Shown piece by piece: positions 42,757 through 50,214 of a stretch of 64,000 bases of DNA; the stretch's first letter is position 1; every line of letters begins with the position of its first letter. The translations under genes were made by a program, and so were the position numbers. Location: positions 35,576 to 99,575 of the forward strand of contig JBLIMV010000023.1 of NCBI GenBank assembly GCA_047638395.1. Reading direction: 5' to 3'. The stretch is from CAXBCP01 sp047638395 (GTDB lineage Bacteria; Pseudomonadota; Alphaproteobacteria; MPNO01; UBA830). The notes beneath the pieces are model-generated. The model saw only the letters and a list, made by a program, of their open reading frames with translations, had not been told where the DNA came from and searched no databases.

Positions 42757-43067
42757 GGTTCAGCCTCTGCCCGAATTGGGCTGAAGCTTTTCTATGTGAG
42801 AAGCCGAATTACGCCAGGAAAGCCCGTCCATGTTTCCCTCGTCCCTTTATTCCGGCAATTCGCCAGGTTTTTATTTTTACGGTCGGTACGCGTCGGACAG
42901 TATCAGCGTACTACGATTGCGCGCAGGGACGCGAATCAATTGGCGGACGTGTTCAGTGGCTGATGGCGATGAAGGGAGGGAAGTCGTTGTCCGGTCGCGG
43001 CGGGACGGAGCGTCTGTTGGATGGACTGGCTCCATCGATAGTTGACGCGGTATATGCCTGGAATTGT
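42757..43067. other. Intergenic region between DctQ and tRNA-Pro
   Basis: A 311-nt gap. An open frame on the plus strand in 42830-43045 has no ribosome site or recognisable protein pattern. Two TTT-rich stretches near 42840-42880 may be part of the DctQ promoter, but no clear -35/-10 pair was found. Confidence 0.4.
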
Positions 43068-43144
43068 TGGTCGGAGTGAGAGGATTCGAACCTCCGGCCC
43101 CTGCCTCCCGAAGGCAGTGCTCTACCAGGCTGAGCTACACTCCG
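43068..43144 (-). tRNA. tRNA-Pro (anticodon CGG), CCA encoded
   Basis: 77 nt. Read on the minus strand, acceptor CGGAGTG pairs with CACTCCG; the anticodon stem CTGCC/GGCAG encloses TTCGGGA with anticodon CGG (complement of 43108-43110); T loop GTTCGAATC; CCA encoded at the 3' end. No integrase or repeated end nearby. Confidence 0.97.
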
Positions 43145-43159
43145 ACCGGAACGGGGCGG

Positions 43160-43188
43160 GTTATAACCCCCCGTGCCGCGCCGGGCAA
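43160..43188 (-). promoter_or_regulatory. Sigma-70-like promoter for tRNA-Pro
   Basis: On the minus strand TTGCCC, exactly 17 nt of spacer, and TATAAC. Predicted start falls about 10 nt before the tRNA 5' end. Five of six bases of the -10 match consensus. Confidence 0.6.
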
Positions 43189-43323
43189 GCGAATGCGGGG
43201 GCGAAATAGCGATTATTGAGGGGATGGCGCGCGTTGCGGCGTCGGCGCGGCTTCGGGTACAATACCGGCGAGCGATCCCGCGCGCCTTTAGGGGCGTCGT
43301 TTTACAGTTAAGGAACGAGAGAT

Positions 43324-44148
43324 ATGGCCGACACCGCCACTGCCGACGCGGGCCCCGAAAAAGCGCCGGGCACGATGATTTCGCGAAAAGAGGGCGGTAT
43401 CGGCTGGATGATTTACGATCAGCAGGCCAAATACAACGCCGTGACCTATGATATGCGCCGCGCCATCCCCGGAATCATGGCCGATTTCGAAGCGGATGAC
43501 GATGTGCGCGTCGCCGTCATCGCAGGGGCGGGTGAGAAGGCGTTTATCTCCGGCTCCGATATCTCGCAATTCGGCGCAAAACGCTCGTCGGAAGATGCGC
43601 GCAAGATGTATGACGAGGCTTCGGCCGAGGCCAATGCCGCGATGGCGGCGTTCTCAAAACCGATGATTGCCATGATTCACGGCTATTGCCTCGGTGCCGG
43701 CGTGCTGACGGCGATGCTGTGCGATTTTCGCATTGCCGCCGATAACGCCCAGTTCGGCGCGCCACCGGCCAAGCTCGGGCTTGGCTTCGGCTATGGCGGG
43801 GTGGACAGCCTCGTGAAGCTGGTTGGCCCGGCCTATGCCGCCGAGATGCTGTATACCGGCACCCGCTACGGTGCCGATGACGCCTTGCGCATGGGCATGG
43901 TGAACCGCGTTGTCGCCTATGCCGACCTGGAAGACACCGTGCGCGAGATCGCCGGCACCATTGCCGCCAATGCGCCGCTGACGCTGAAATCCGTGAAGAC
44001 ATCGATCCGCAATACCCAGATGGATGAAAGCGGTCGCGACATGGCGGATGTGCAGGCCCAGATCGACGCGTGCTTCGCCAGCGACGATTACAAGGAAGGC
44101 CAGGCTGCTTTCATGGAAAAGCGGAAGCCTGAATTTAAGGGACGGTAG
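43324..44148 (+). CDS. Crotonase-fold protein lacking the usual catalytic Glu pair
   Basis: 274 residues of the enoyl-CoA hydratase/isomerase family: VIAGAGEKAFISGSDISQF provides one oxyanion-hole strand and MIHGYCLGAGVLTAMLCDFRIAADNAQFGAPPAKLGLGFGYGGVDSLVKLVGPAYAAEML the other, in the correct order. In classical hydratases the GGGCELAM motif gives the first catalytic Glu and FGQPE the second. Here these read GAGVLTAM and FGAPPA, so both are replaced (Leu and Pro). It likely binds CoA thioesters but does something other than hydration, or uses other residues. It is monocistronic, between tRNA-Pro and the repeat cassette. Confidence 0.85.
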   Translation: MADTATADAGPEKAPGTMISRKEGGIGWMIYDQQAKYNAVTYDMRRAIPGIMADFEADDDVRVAVIAGAGEKAFISGSDISQFGAKRSSEDARKMYDEASAEANAAMAAFSKPMIAMIHGYCLGAGVLTAMLCDFRIAADNAQFGAPPAKLGLGFGYGGVDSLVKLVGPAYAAEMLYTGTRYGADDALRMGMVNRVVAYADLEDTVREIAGTIAANAPLTLKSVKTSIRNTQMDESGRDMADVQAQIDACFASDDYKEGQAAFMEKRKPEFKGR

Positions 44149-44162
44149 GGCGCTGGTAGGGA

Positions 44163-44203
44163 CATCCTTCGAGACGGGCCTGAAGGCCCTCCTCAGGATG
44201 AGG
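44163..44203 (+). repeat. 41-bp palindromic repeat, copy A
   Basis: In the orientation of copy B (reverse complement) it reads core CCTCATCCTGAGGA, arms GGGCCT TC AGGCCC, core GTCTCGAAGGATG: 14+14+13 bp. The outer cores are identical to copy B. See the related copies B (44306-44346) and C (44609-44649). Confidence 0.88.
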
Positions 44204-44346
44204 TGAGTTGTGGGAATAGCTGAATGAGAGTCCCTTCTTGCTGGGGGGAGCTTGCGCGCGTCTCAATGGATTGGGTGCGTTGTAGGAATTGTGGAACGAG
44301 AGTCCCCTCATCCTGAGGAGCGCGCCTGCGCGCGTCTCGAAGGATG
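44204..44346 (+). repeat. Two diverged tandem units of about 72 bp
   Basis: Unit 1 (44204-44275) and unit 2 (44276-44346) both have TG[AC]GTTGT[GA]GGAAT...GAGAGTCCC near the start and GCGCGCGTCTC[AG]A[TA]GGAT near the end. Unit 2 contains repeat copy B intact; unit 1 contains a decayed version. Together with copy A these fill the gap between the crotonase-fold gene and the GIY-YIG gene. Confidence 0.7.
44306..44346 (-). repeat. 41-bp palindromic repeat, copy B
   Basis: CCTCATCCTGAGGA, then 6-bp arms GCGCGC CT GCGCGC, then GTCTCGAAGGATG. Cores are identical to copy A, but in the opposite orientation, while the arms differ in sequence yet remain perfectly complementary. It ends 19 nt before the GIY-YIG start codon. 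Confidence 0.88.
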
Positions 44347-44365
44347 CATAGACGGTTGAAAAGCT

Positions 44366-44656
44366 ATGGATGCTCACGTGTATGTTCTCGAACGCCGGAT
44401 TGCCGAACATAATGCGGGGAAATACGGCGGCTTTACGAGTTACAGGTTGCCTGTGAAGCTGGTGTACGCTGAATCATTCGGGCGGATCACGGATGCCATC
44501 GCGGCGGAACGACAGATCAAGGGTTGGGGCCGGGCCAAGAAGGAGGCATTGATCAGGGGTGATTTTGGTGAACTAAAGACTCTTGCGAGCAGAAGTCTTT
44601 CGGCAAAAAATCGTTCAACACGGGCCCAGAGGCTCTTCTCAGTATCAGGGCGATGA
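44366..44656 (+). pseudogene. GIY-YIG nuclease-like gene with core motif deleted
   Basis: The frame encodes 96 residues. MDAHVYVL is joined directly to ERRIAEHNAGKYGGFTSYRLP; intact relatives have about 15-20 residues between these, carrying the second half of the catalytic motif (typically CxDGSYYVG...). So the HVY part of GIY is present but the YIG Tyr is missing, while the later Arg (RRIAEHN) and Glu (AAERQIKGW) are kept. A CTCGAA hexamer at the junction could mark deletion between two short repeats. The C-terminal ~14 residues are read out of repeat copy C. It is bounded by inverted repeat copies B and C. The frame is otherwise open, but nuclease activity is not expected. Confidence 0.75.
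44609..44649 (+). repeat. 41-bp palindromic repeat, copy C (diverged), inside gene end
   Basis: Ungapped match of 30 of 41 bases to copy A in the same orientation (and so inverted relative to copy B). It overlaps the last codons of the GIY-YIG gene; the stop codon follows 5 nt later. Its arms can still pair at four of six positions plus a G-T wobble. Confidence 0.75.
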
Positions 44657-44690
44657 TTGAATTGCGGCGTCGCGAAGGTGGCGGAGAGCG

Positions 44691-45713
44691 CTAGTAGTTC
44701 CGGTGGATCGCGAATTCGACCGCTTCGACCAGCGCCGTCTTGATTTCGCTTTCGGGGAACGGCTCAAGCGCCTGGCGGGCTTTCGCGCCGTATTCGCGCG
44801 CGCGTTCGATGGTGGCGGTCAGCGCGCCTGATTTTTCGAGCATGCCCACCGCGCGGCGGAAATCGCCCTTTTTCTGTTCCTGGTCTTCGAGCGTGCGGCG
44901 CCAGAACGTCTTTTCCTCGTCATCGGCGGCATTGAAGGCGAGAACGATGGGTAGGGTAATCTTGCCGTCGCGGAAATCGTCGCCGACGGTTTTGCCGAGC
45001 GTCGCCTGGCGGGCCGAGTAATCGAGCACGTCGTCGACCAGCTGGAACGCCATGCCGAGATTATGGCCGAACGAATCCAGCGCCCGCCACTCGTCTTCGG
45101 GGCGTTCGGCGACGACCGCGCCGATTTCGGCGGCGGCGGCGAACAGCTTGGCGGTCTTGGAGCGGATGACTTCGAGATAATCGTCTTCGGTGGTTTCGGT
45201 ATCATTTGCGGTCACGAGCTGCAGCACTTCGCCCTCGGCGATGATCGACGAGGCCTGCGACAGAATCCGCAGCACGTCCAGATTACCGTCTTCAACCATG
45301 AGTTCGAACGCGCGGCTGAACAGGAAATCGCCGACCAGCACGCTGGATTTGTTGCCCCAGACCGCATTGGCGCTGGCCGCACCGCGGCGCAGGTCGCTTT
45401 CGTCCACGACGTCGTCATGTAGCAGGGTCGCGGTATGAATGAATTCGACACAGCCGGCGAGGCCGACATGGCGCTCGCCCTCATAGCCGCACATGCGGGC
45501 GGCGGCGAGTGTCAGCATCGGGCGCAGGCGCTTGCCGCCGGCCGCTATGATGTGACCTGCCACCTGCGGGATAAGGATAACCGGGCTGTCCATCCGGGCG
45601 ATGATGGCCTTGTTGACCTTCTGGATGTCTTCCTGGGTAAGCGCTGTCAGCGCGTCCAGCGACGGCTGAGGGCGTTCCTGACGTTCACGGTCGAGATCGA
45701 TTACGACGCTCAA
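44691..45713 (-). CDS. Polyprenyl (octa/decaprenyl) diphosphate synthase
   Basis: 340 residues from a TTG start. First aspartate-rich motif LLHDDVVDESDLRRG (DDxxD) and second FQLVDDVLDY, plus GGKRLRPMLTLAAARMCGY and the LFAAAAEIGAVV helix, identify a trans-prenyl synthase of the IspB/DdsA type. It makes the long isoprenoid tail of ubiquinone. The frame is open to 45890, but the extra 59 residues are not family-like. TTG is chosen because GAGG lies 5 nt before it; the start is not certain. It diverges from the DUF2007 gene. Confidence 0.92.
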   Translation of the reverse strand: MSVVIDLDRERQERPQPSLDALTALTQEDIQKVNKAIIARMDSPVILIPQVAGHIIAAGGKRLRPMLTLAAARMCGYEGERHVGLAGCVEFIHTATLLHDDVVDESDLRRGAASANAVWGNKSSVLVGDFLFSRAFELMVEDGNLDVLRILSQASSIIAEGEVLQLVTANDTETTEDDYLEVIRSKTAKLFAAAAEIGAVVAERPEDEWRALDSFGHNLGMAFQLVDDVLDYSARQATLGKTVGDDFRDGKITLPIVLAFNAADDEEKTFWRRTLEDQEQKKGDFRRAVGMLEKSGALTATIERAREYGAKARQALEPFPESEIKTALVEAVEFAIHRNY

Positions 45714-45791
45714 CTTTGCCTCGATTCTTGACGATTGCGTTGCACAATCGGAACATAGTCCCGACACAATCACGGTCAAGGTGGAACAGAC

Positions 45792-46010
45792 GTGCGAGAA
45801 CTTCTCAGAAGCAACGAAATCGTCTTTCTGTCCTGGCTCGAAGCCCTGCTGAAATCCGAGGATATCGAGATATTCGCCCTCGACGGTCACATGAGTGTGC
45901 TGGAGGGTAGCGCAGGCGCGATCCAGCGCCGGGTCATGGTGGCGGACGAGGATTACGAGCGTGCCCGGCAGGTGCTCGCAGAGGCAGGCGAGGGAGACCG
46001 CCTTGTCTGA
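45792..46010 (+). CDS. DUF2007 (putative signal-transducing) protein
   Basis: 72 residues, GTG start. It reads RELLRSNEIVFLSWLEALLKSEDIEIFALDGHMSVLEGSAGAIQRRVMVADEDYERARQVL, the DUF2007 pattern (PII-like small alpha/beta fold) that in alphaproteobacteria is frequently next to a methyltransferase, as here. Its stop lies 8 nt inside the next gene. Function is unknown. Confidence 0.88.
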   Translation: MRELLRSNEIVFLSWLEALLKSEDIEIFALDGHMSVLEGSAGAIQRRVMVADEDYERARQVLAEAGEGDRLV

Positions 46011-46785
46011 GGCCCCTGAGCCGCCTCAGCCTTCTGCACCGCCGGGCGCGGCGGGTGCTTTTTCGGAGGATGCGTTGCTTGGCGGGCAGGTGCGTCTGCG
46101 CCAGCCGGTGTCTGGCTACCGCGCGGCGATCGACCCCGTGCTGCTGGCCGCGTCGGTCGATGCCGCCCCGGGACAGCGTGTGCTCGAAGCCGGTGCTGGT
46201 CATGGCGCTGCGGCGATTTGTCTCGCGCGCCGGGTGCACGACTGCCGCGTTACCGGGATTGAAATTCAGCCGGACCTGGTGCGGCTCGCTAACGACAATG
46301 CGCGGCTCAATGATCTTGGAGGCTCGGTGCAGGTCATGATCGGCGATCTGGTCCGCCCATTGCCGCGGGTTGCGGCCGGCGGGTTCGACCATGTGATGGC
46401 CAATCCGCCCTATCTGGAAGCCGCGCGTGCCGATGTTTCACCAGAGGCCGGGCGCGCAGCGGCAAACGTTGAAGGCGAGGCGGGGCTCGATGTCTGGCTT
46501 TCCTTCATGCTCCGTATGGTCCGCACCAAGGGCACAATAACGCTGATCCACCGTGCCGACCGGCTGGACGACATTCTGGGCCTGCTGGCGGGCCAGGCGG
46601 GCGAAGTAACGGTATTCCCGGTCTGGCCCAAACAGGGTCGCGCCGCCAAACGAGTCATTGTGCGTGCGCGCAAGGGTATCCGCACACCGATGAGCCTGTC
46701 TGCCGGGCTCGTCATGCATGAAGAGAACGGCGCCTATACGGCAGCGGCAGATGAAATTCTGCGCGGCGGTCCCAACCTGATTTGA
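46003..46785 (+). CDS. TrmN6-like SAM-dependent methyltransferase
   Basis: 260 residues from a TTG start overlapping the DUF2007 stop. GGQVRLRQPVSGYRAAIDPVLLAASV, the SAM site VLEAGAGHGAAAICLARRV, acidic loop VTGIEIQPD and the catalytic NPPYLE motif (about residue 128) point to an N6-adenine methyltransferase of the TrmN6/YfiC group that modifies tRNA-Val at A37. Ribosome site GAGGGAG lies about 9 nt before the TTG. Gene order DUF2007-methyltransferase-S49 peptidase is compact. Confidence 0.85.
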   Translation: MSEAPEPPQPSAPPGAAGAFSEDALLGGQVRLRQPVSGYRAAIDPVLLAASVDAAPGQRVLEAGAGHGAAAICLARRVHDCRVTGIEIQPDLVRLANDNARLNDLGGSVQVMIGDLVRPLPRVAAGGFDHVMANPPYLEAARADVSPEAGRAAANVEGEAGLDVWLSFMLRMVRTKGTITLIHRADRLDDILGLLAGQAGEVTVFPVWPKQGRAAKRVIVRARKGIRTPMSLSAGLVMHEENGAYTAAADEILRGGPNLI

Positions 46786-46803
46786 ACGTGATATAAAGCG
46801 GTC

Positions 46804-47682
46804 ATGACATTAGATAAAATCAAGGAGCAGCTGCGCGGCCTGCTCGCCAAACTGCCGATAGACCGCTTCCGCAATCCGCCGCCGGTGGTGGGTGTTATGC
46901 GTCTCGACGGCATCATCGGCCGATCTGCCGGGCCCGGGCGACAGGGGCTTTCGCTCGATAGCCACGAGCGCGCCATTGCCAAGTTGTTCGATAACTCACA
47001 GCTCAAGGCCGTGGCGCTTATTATCAACTCGCCGGGCGGCAGCCCAGTGCAAAGCGCGTTGATTGCCAAGCGCATTCGCGATCTGGCCGATGAAAAAGAT
47101 CTGCCCGTTGTCGCGTTCTGCGAAGACGTGGCCGCATCTGGCGGCTACTGGCTGGCCTGCGCTGCCGACGAGATATTTGCGGACGAGAATTCGATCGTGG
47201 GGTCCATCGGGGTGATCTCCGCCGGTTTCGGCTTCGTCGATCTGATCGAGCGTATCGGCATCGAGCGCCGTGTCTATTCGACGGGACCGCGCAAGGGGAT
47301 GCTCGATCCGTTCCAGGATGAAAAATCCGAGGATATCGACCGGTTGCGCGAACTGCATGAAGACATCTTCGAGAACTTTAAAAATCATGTCCGACGCTGC
47401 CGTGGCGACCGCCTGCGGGCAGCGGACGAGGCGCTGTTCACCGGCGATATCTGGACCGGCCGTCAGGCGGTCGAGGTCGGGCTGATTGATGGGCTGGCCG
47501 AGATACGCACCGAGATGCGCAAACGCTATGGCGACAAGGTGAAGTTCCAGCGGGCGGGCGTTCGCCGTGGCCTGCTCAGCCGGCTTCGGGGCGGTGTGAA
47601 CGGCGCCGGTGTGGGGATCGATCCGGGCGAGCTGATCGGCGCGTTGGACGACTGGGCCCAGTGGAAACGCTTCGGGCTTTGA
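46804..47682 (+). CDS. S49-family signal peptide peptidase-like protease
   Basis: 292 residues. The SppA/SohB core is present: ALIINSPGGSPVQSALIAKRI, catalytic Ser in DVAASGGYWLAC (about residue 117), and a likely base Lys in VYSTGPRKGMLDPF (about residue 163). It has one domain rather than the duplicated E. coli SppA. No clear N-terminal signal anchor is seen (DKIKEQLRGLLAKLP), so it may act at the cytoplasmic side. Probably degrades cleaved signal peptides or membrane protein fragments. Confidence 0.88.
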   Translation: MTLDKIKEQLRGLLAKLPIDRFRNPPPVVGVMRLDGIIGRSAGPGRQGLSLDSHERAIAKLFDNSQLKAVALIINSPGGSPVQSALIAKRIRDLADEKDLPVVAFCEDVAASGGYWLACAADEIFADENSIVGSIGVISAGFGFVDLIERIGIERRVYSTGPRKGMLDPFQDEKSEDIDRLRELHEDIFENFKNHVRRCRGDRLRAADEALFTGDIWTGRQAVEVGLIDGLAEIRTEMRKRYGDKVKFQRAGVRRGLLSRLRGGVNGAGVGIDPGELIGALDDWAQWKRFGL

Positions 47683-47692
47683 GGAACAGCAA

Positions 47693-47899
47693 ATGATTAT
47701 AAAATATCTGGTCCTGGCGGCGATCGTTGCCGCCGTCTGGTACGGCTTCAAGGCCATCTCCCGGCGCAACATGGCGAAAACCGCCGAAGACCAGCGCAAG
47801 CAAAAGGACTCGGTCGAGGATATGACCGCGTGTGCCGTCTGCGGAACGTTCGTGACGCCGGAGCAGGGCGATTGCGGGAAAGATGGCTGCCCGTATTAG
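47693..47899 (+). CDS. Small membrane-anchored zinc-ribbon protein
   Basis: 68 residues: one N-terminal helix (IIKYLVLAAIVAAVWYGFKA), a basic linker and a compact CxxC-x10-C-x4-C ribbon (Cys 47, 50, 61, 66). It begins 10 nt after the protease gene and is likely co-transcribed. This design matches the small PP0621-like family of unknown function. Ribosome site GAGGAACAGC is present before the ATG. Confidence 0.82.
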   Translation: MIIKYLVLAAIVAAVWYGFKAISRRNMAKTAEDQRKQKDSVEDMTACAVCGTFVTPEQGDCGKDGCPY

Positions 47900-47919
47900 C
47901 GGGCTGGCACCGGTTGCCT

Positions 47920-48105
47920 TCAGGCCCCGATCCAGTCGTCCACCGTTTTCATGGCATCCAACGCCGGAATATCCGGGTGATGGAACCGGAACACAGTCGC
48001 GGCACTTTCCAGCGCGGCGGTTTCGCTCAAATTCCGTTTTCGGAGCTCGTCAAAGGTCCGCAATACGGCCGTCCTGCAGTCACATCCGCTTTCCGCGATC
48101 TTCAT
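47920..48105 (-). CDS. Conserved small protein of unknown function
   Basis: 61 residues, KIAESGCDCRTAVLRTFDELRKRNLSETAALESAATVFRFHHPDIPALDAMKTVDDWIGA. A perfect GGAGG lies 10 nt before the ATG, so it is a real gene. It is a helical, His/acidic-rich miniature protein with one C-x-C; the FHHPDIPALDA stretch is a pattern I have seen in hypothetical alphaproteobacterial proteins, but there is no known role. Isolated between convergent and co-directional neighbours. Confidence 0.72.
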   Translation of the reverse strand: MKIAESGCDCRTAVLRTFDELRKRNLSETAALESAATVFRFHHPDIPALDAMKTVDDWIGA

Positions 48106-48256
48106 GATCGGGATCCTCCCAGTTTCGCTTGTTCACTGCATTCTAGTAATGCGACGCGTTCTCAACAAGGGGGAGTCGGTCCGATTGCGGTTTTTGGGGA
48201 AGATGGGCCGTTTTGTCGCAGGATTCGAGGTGTTGCGTCTTAGGGATAACCAGTGC

Positions 48257-49174
48257 TCACAGTCTGTTTGGCGAGCGGTAGCCGTCTTCTTTGCGTTGCT
48301 TCATATAGGTTTTGTACATGCTGCGCTTCTCCTGATCACCATTCTCCTTGTGAACGTAAGGGCAGACATCGACGCAGATGTGACAATAGGCGTCGTGGAG
48401 ACGTGAATACGGGTAGCATTTCTCCATATCGATCCTCCAGCGCTTGACCCCCTCGGTCACGATATGGTCGGTGGCGACGGCGTCGCCCGGACAATTGTTG
48501 CGGCACAGGTTGCAGTTTTCGCAGTAATCCTGGACGCCGAATTCCACCGGTGAATCGTAAAGCAGCGGAATGTTGGTGGTCACGAACCCCGGGCGGAAAT
48601 TGGCGGCGTGTTCCGGGTTGATCAGGCTGCCGTGGCGCCCGAGTTCACCGAACCCTGAATAGTACAGGGTCGGGATTGCCTGAACCTGCCGAATGCCATT
48701 GTGATGCGCCCAGGCGGGATATCCCAGGTCACGGATAAAGGCTGCAAGCGCGGTCGAGATTTCCGCCACCCGGACATAGACGTCATAGGTTTCCGCCTCG
48801 ATCGCGCGCGATCCCTTTAGCACGTTGGCGTAATCTTCCTTCACGATGAACGACACGACGTTGCGGTGGGGCATCTCGAAGCCGTCATCGATCATGATCG
48901 GCGTCAACGCACAGGCCCCGGCAAGGTCGGCTCCCAGTTCCAGCGCTTTCGCCTTGATCAATTCGGTAATATGGCCGGGATCGGTGATCTCCCGCTTTTC
49001 CGCATTGACCGGGCCATCGCGATAATCGGCAAGAGCCGTCCATCGCTCGTTCGCGGCGGTACGGACATTGTCCTTGGTCCATTGGGGGACATTTTCCAGC
49101 CCGCGGTCGGCAAGCATTCTACGCAACAGGGGATCGGCCAGGCCCTGTTCCCGCCGCCAGCTGATTCCAATCAT
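48257..49174 (-). CDS. Fe-S protein of the QueG/reductive dehalogenase type
   Basis: 305 residues. N-terminal ~170 residues carry KALELGADLAGACALTP and VRVAEISTALAAFIRDLGYPAWAHHNGIRQ; then a two-cluster ferredoxin domain: Cys 218, 221, 224, 228 (CENCNLCRNNCP) and Cys 253, 264, 267, 271 (CHICVDVCPY). The layout resembles epoxyqueuosine reductase and the soluble reductive-dehalogenase family, which hold a corrinoid in the N-terminal part. It is shorter than both, without TAT signal or membrane anchor. Substrate unknown; QueG itself is unlikely because the HEAT-repeat tail is missing. Upstream lies the Gfo/Idh/MocA gene on the same strand, 18 nt away. Confidence 0.75.
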   Translation of the reverse strand: MIGISWRREQGLADPLLRRMLADRGLENVPQWTKDNVRTAANERWTALADYRDGPVNAEKREITDPGHITELIKAKALELGADLAGACALTPIMIDDGFEMPHRNVVSFIVKEDYANVLKGSRAIEAETYDVYVRVAEISTALAAFIRDLGYPAWAHHNGIRQVQAIPTLYYSGFGELGRHGSLINPEHAANFRPGFVTTNIPLLYDSPVEFGVQDYCENCNLCRNNCPGDAVATDHIVTEGVKRWRIDMEKCYPYSRLHDAYCHICVDVCPYVHKENGDQEKRSMYKTYMKQRKEDGYRSPNRL

Positions 49175-49192
49175 GGTTCGCCCTCCGATTGT

Positions 49193-50152
49193 CTATATGT
49201 CGATACGGCTCCCGCCACCTTCGACCGATTTCAACATCGCTTCAAGTGCGCCGACACCATTGATGGCGTCTTCCGGCGGCACCGGCCACGTGGTCTCGCC
49301 CCGGGCAGCGGCGGCAAATGTTTCCAACTGGACCCGGCACATGTCGACGGCATCGAATTCCGCGACCACCAGGTCGCCGCCGGCAGGCTGAAATTCCAGC
49401 CGGTTGGTGCCGCGCACTTCGGCCCAGCCTTTGTCGCCATACATGTGCAAACGGTTGAAGCCGGGGGAGACGCCGATGGCGGTCAGTGTGCCGGTTTCGC
49501 CACCGGCAAAACGTAGCGTGACCGAGGCGCAATCGGAGAAGTCATGTTCCACCACCTGCGTTGTCGCATCGACCGACAGAGACGCAAGCGGGCCCATCAG
49601 TTCGATCATCATGTACATCATGTGATCGGCCATGCTCCCGGGCGGGTTGGTTTCGGGGTCTGCTTTCCAGGCATCTGCATCGAAGGTCAGCATCCGGTCG
49701 ACACTGAAATCGCCCGATGCATGGAACACCCGGCCGAGCTCGCCGGCTTTTACCCGCCTGCGCAGGGCGTCCATTGCCGGGGCGAAGCAGCGGTCATAGC
49801 CCATCGCGGCGAGCACGCCTTTCCCGGCGGCCTTTTCATACAGGGCCTCAGCGTCGGCCCGCGTCGTCGCCAGCGGTTTTATGACCAGGACCGGTTTGCC
49901 CGCTTCAACGGCTTTCAGGGCGTCGGATGCGTGGAAGGCGGCATGTCCGGCGACAACAATACCGTCGACGTCGTCGTAAATTCCTTCTGCCGTGTCGGTG
50001 ACCGCGATGTCCCGTTCTGCGGTGAAATCTGCGACCTTCGAGGGTGTGCGGGTCGCTGCCGCCGTGAATTTCACGGTATCGCTTTTGTCATGAACGGCGT
50101 TTACGAGGCGTTTTCCCCAGGCGCCAAGGCCGACAATGCCAAGTTTGAACAC
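49193..50152 (-). CDS. Gfo/Idh/MocA-family oxidoreductase
   Basis: 319 residues. LGIVGLGAWGKRLVNAVHD provides the Rossmann G-x-G-x-x-G start, then VDGIVVAGHAAFHASDALKAVEAGKPVLVIKPLATTRADAEALYE with the family's [EK]-K-P motif (here IKPLA), and a C-terminal alpha/beta domain with HASGDFSVDRM and FSDCASVTLRFAGGETGTLTAIG. It likely oxidises or reduces a sugar-like or cyclic alcohol with NAD(P). It is 18 nt upstream of the Fe-S gene and may be its partner. Confidence 0.87.
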   Translation of the reverse strand: MFKLGIVGLGAWGKRLVNAVHDKSDTVKFTAAATRTPSKVADFTAERDIAVTDTAEGIYDDVDGIVVAGHAAFHASDALKAVEAGKPVLVIKPLATTRADAEALYEKAAGKGVLAAMGYDRCFAPAMDALRRRVKAGELGRVFHASGDFSVDRMLTFDADAWKADPETNPPGSMADHMMYMMIELMGPLASLSVDATTQVVEHDFSDCASVTLRFAGGETGTLTAIGVSPGFNRLHMYGDKGWAEVRGTNRLEFQPAGGDLVVAEFDAVDMCRVQLETFAAAARGETTWPVPPEDAINGVGALEAMLKSVEGGGSRIDI

Positions 50153-50214
50153 GGGTTTCTTCCTTTTGCTGGGCTGGCTTGTCCGGATATCGTTCTGCCG
50201 ATATCGGGGACGCT

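Noticed and set aside
42830..43045. 71-codon plus-strand open frame before tRNA-Pro
   Set aside because: No ribosome site and no protein-like pattern.
44204..44346. Tandem units considered as a CRISPR array
   Set aside because: Only two units, diverged, without spacers of fixed length or cas genes.
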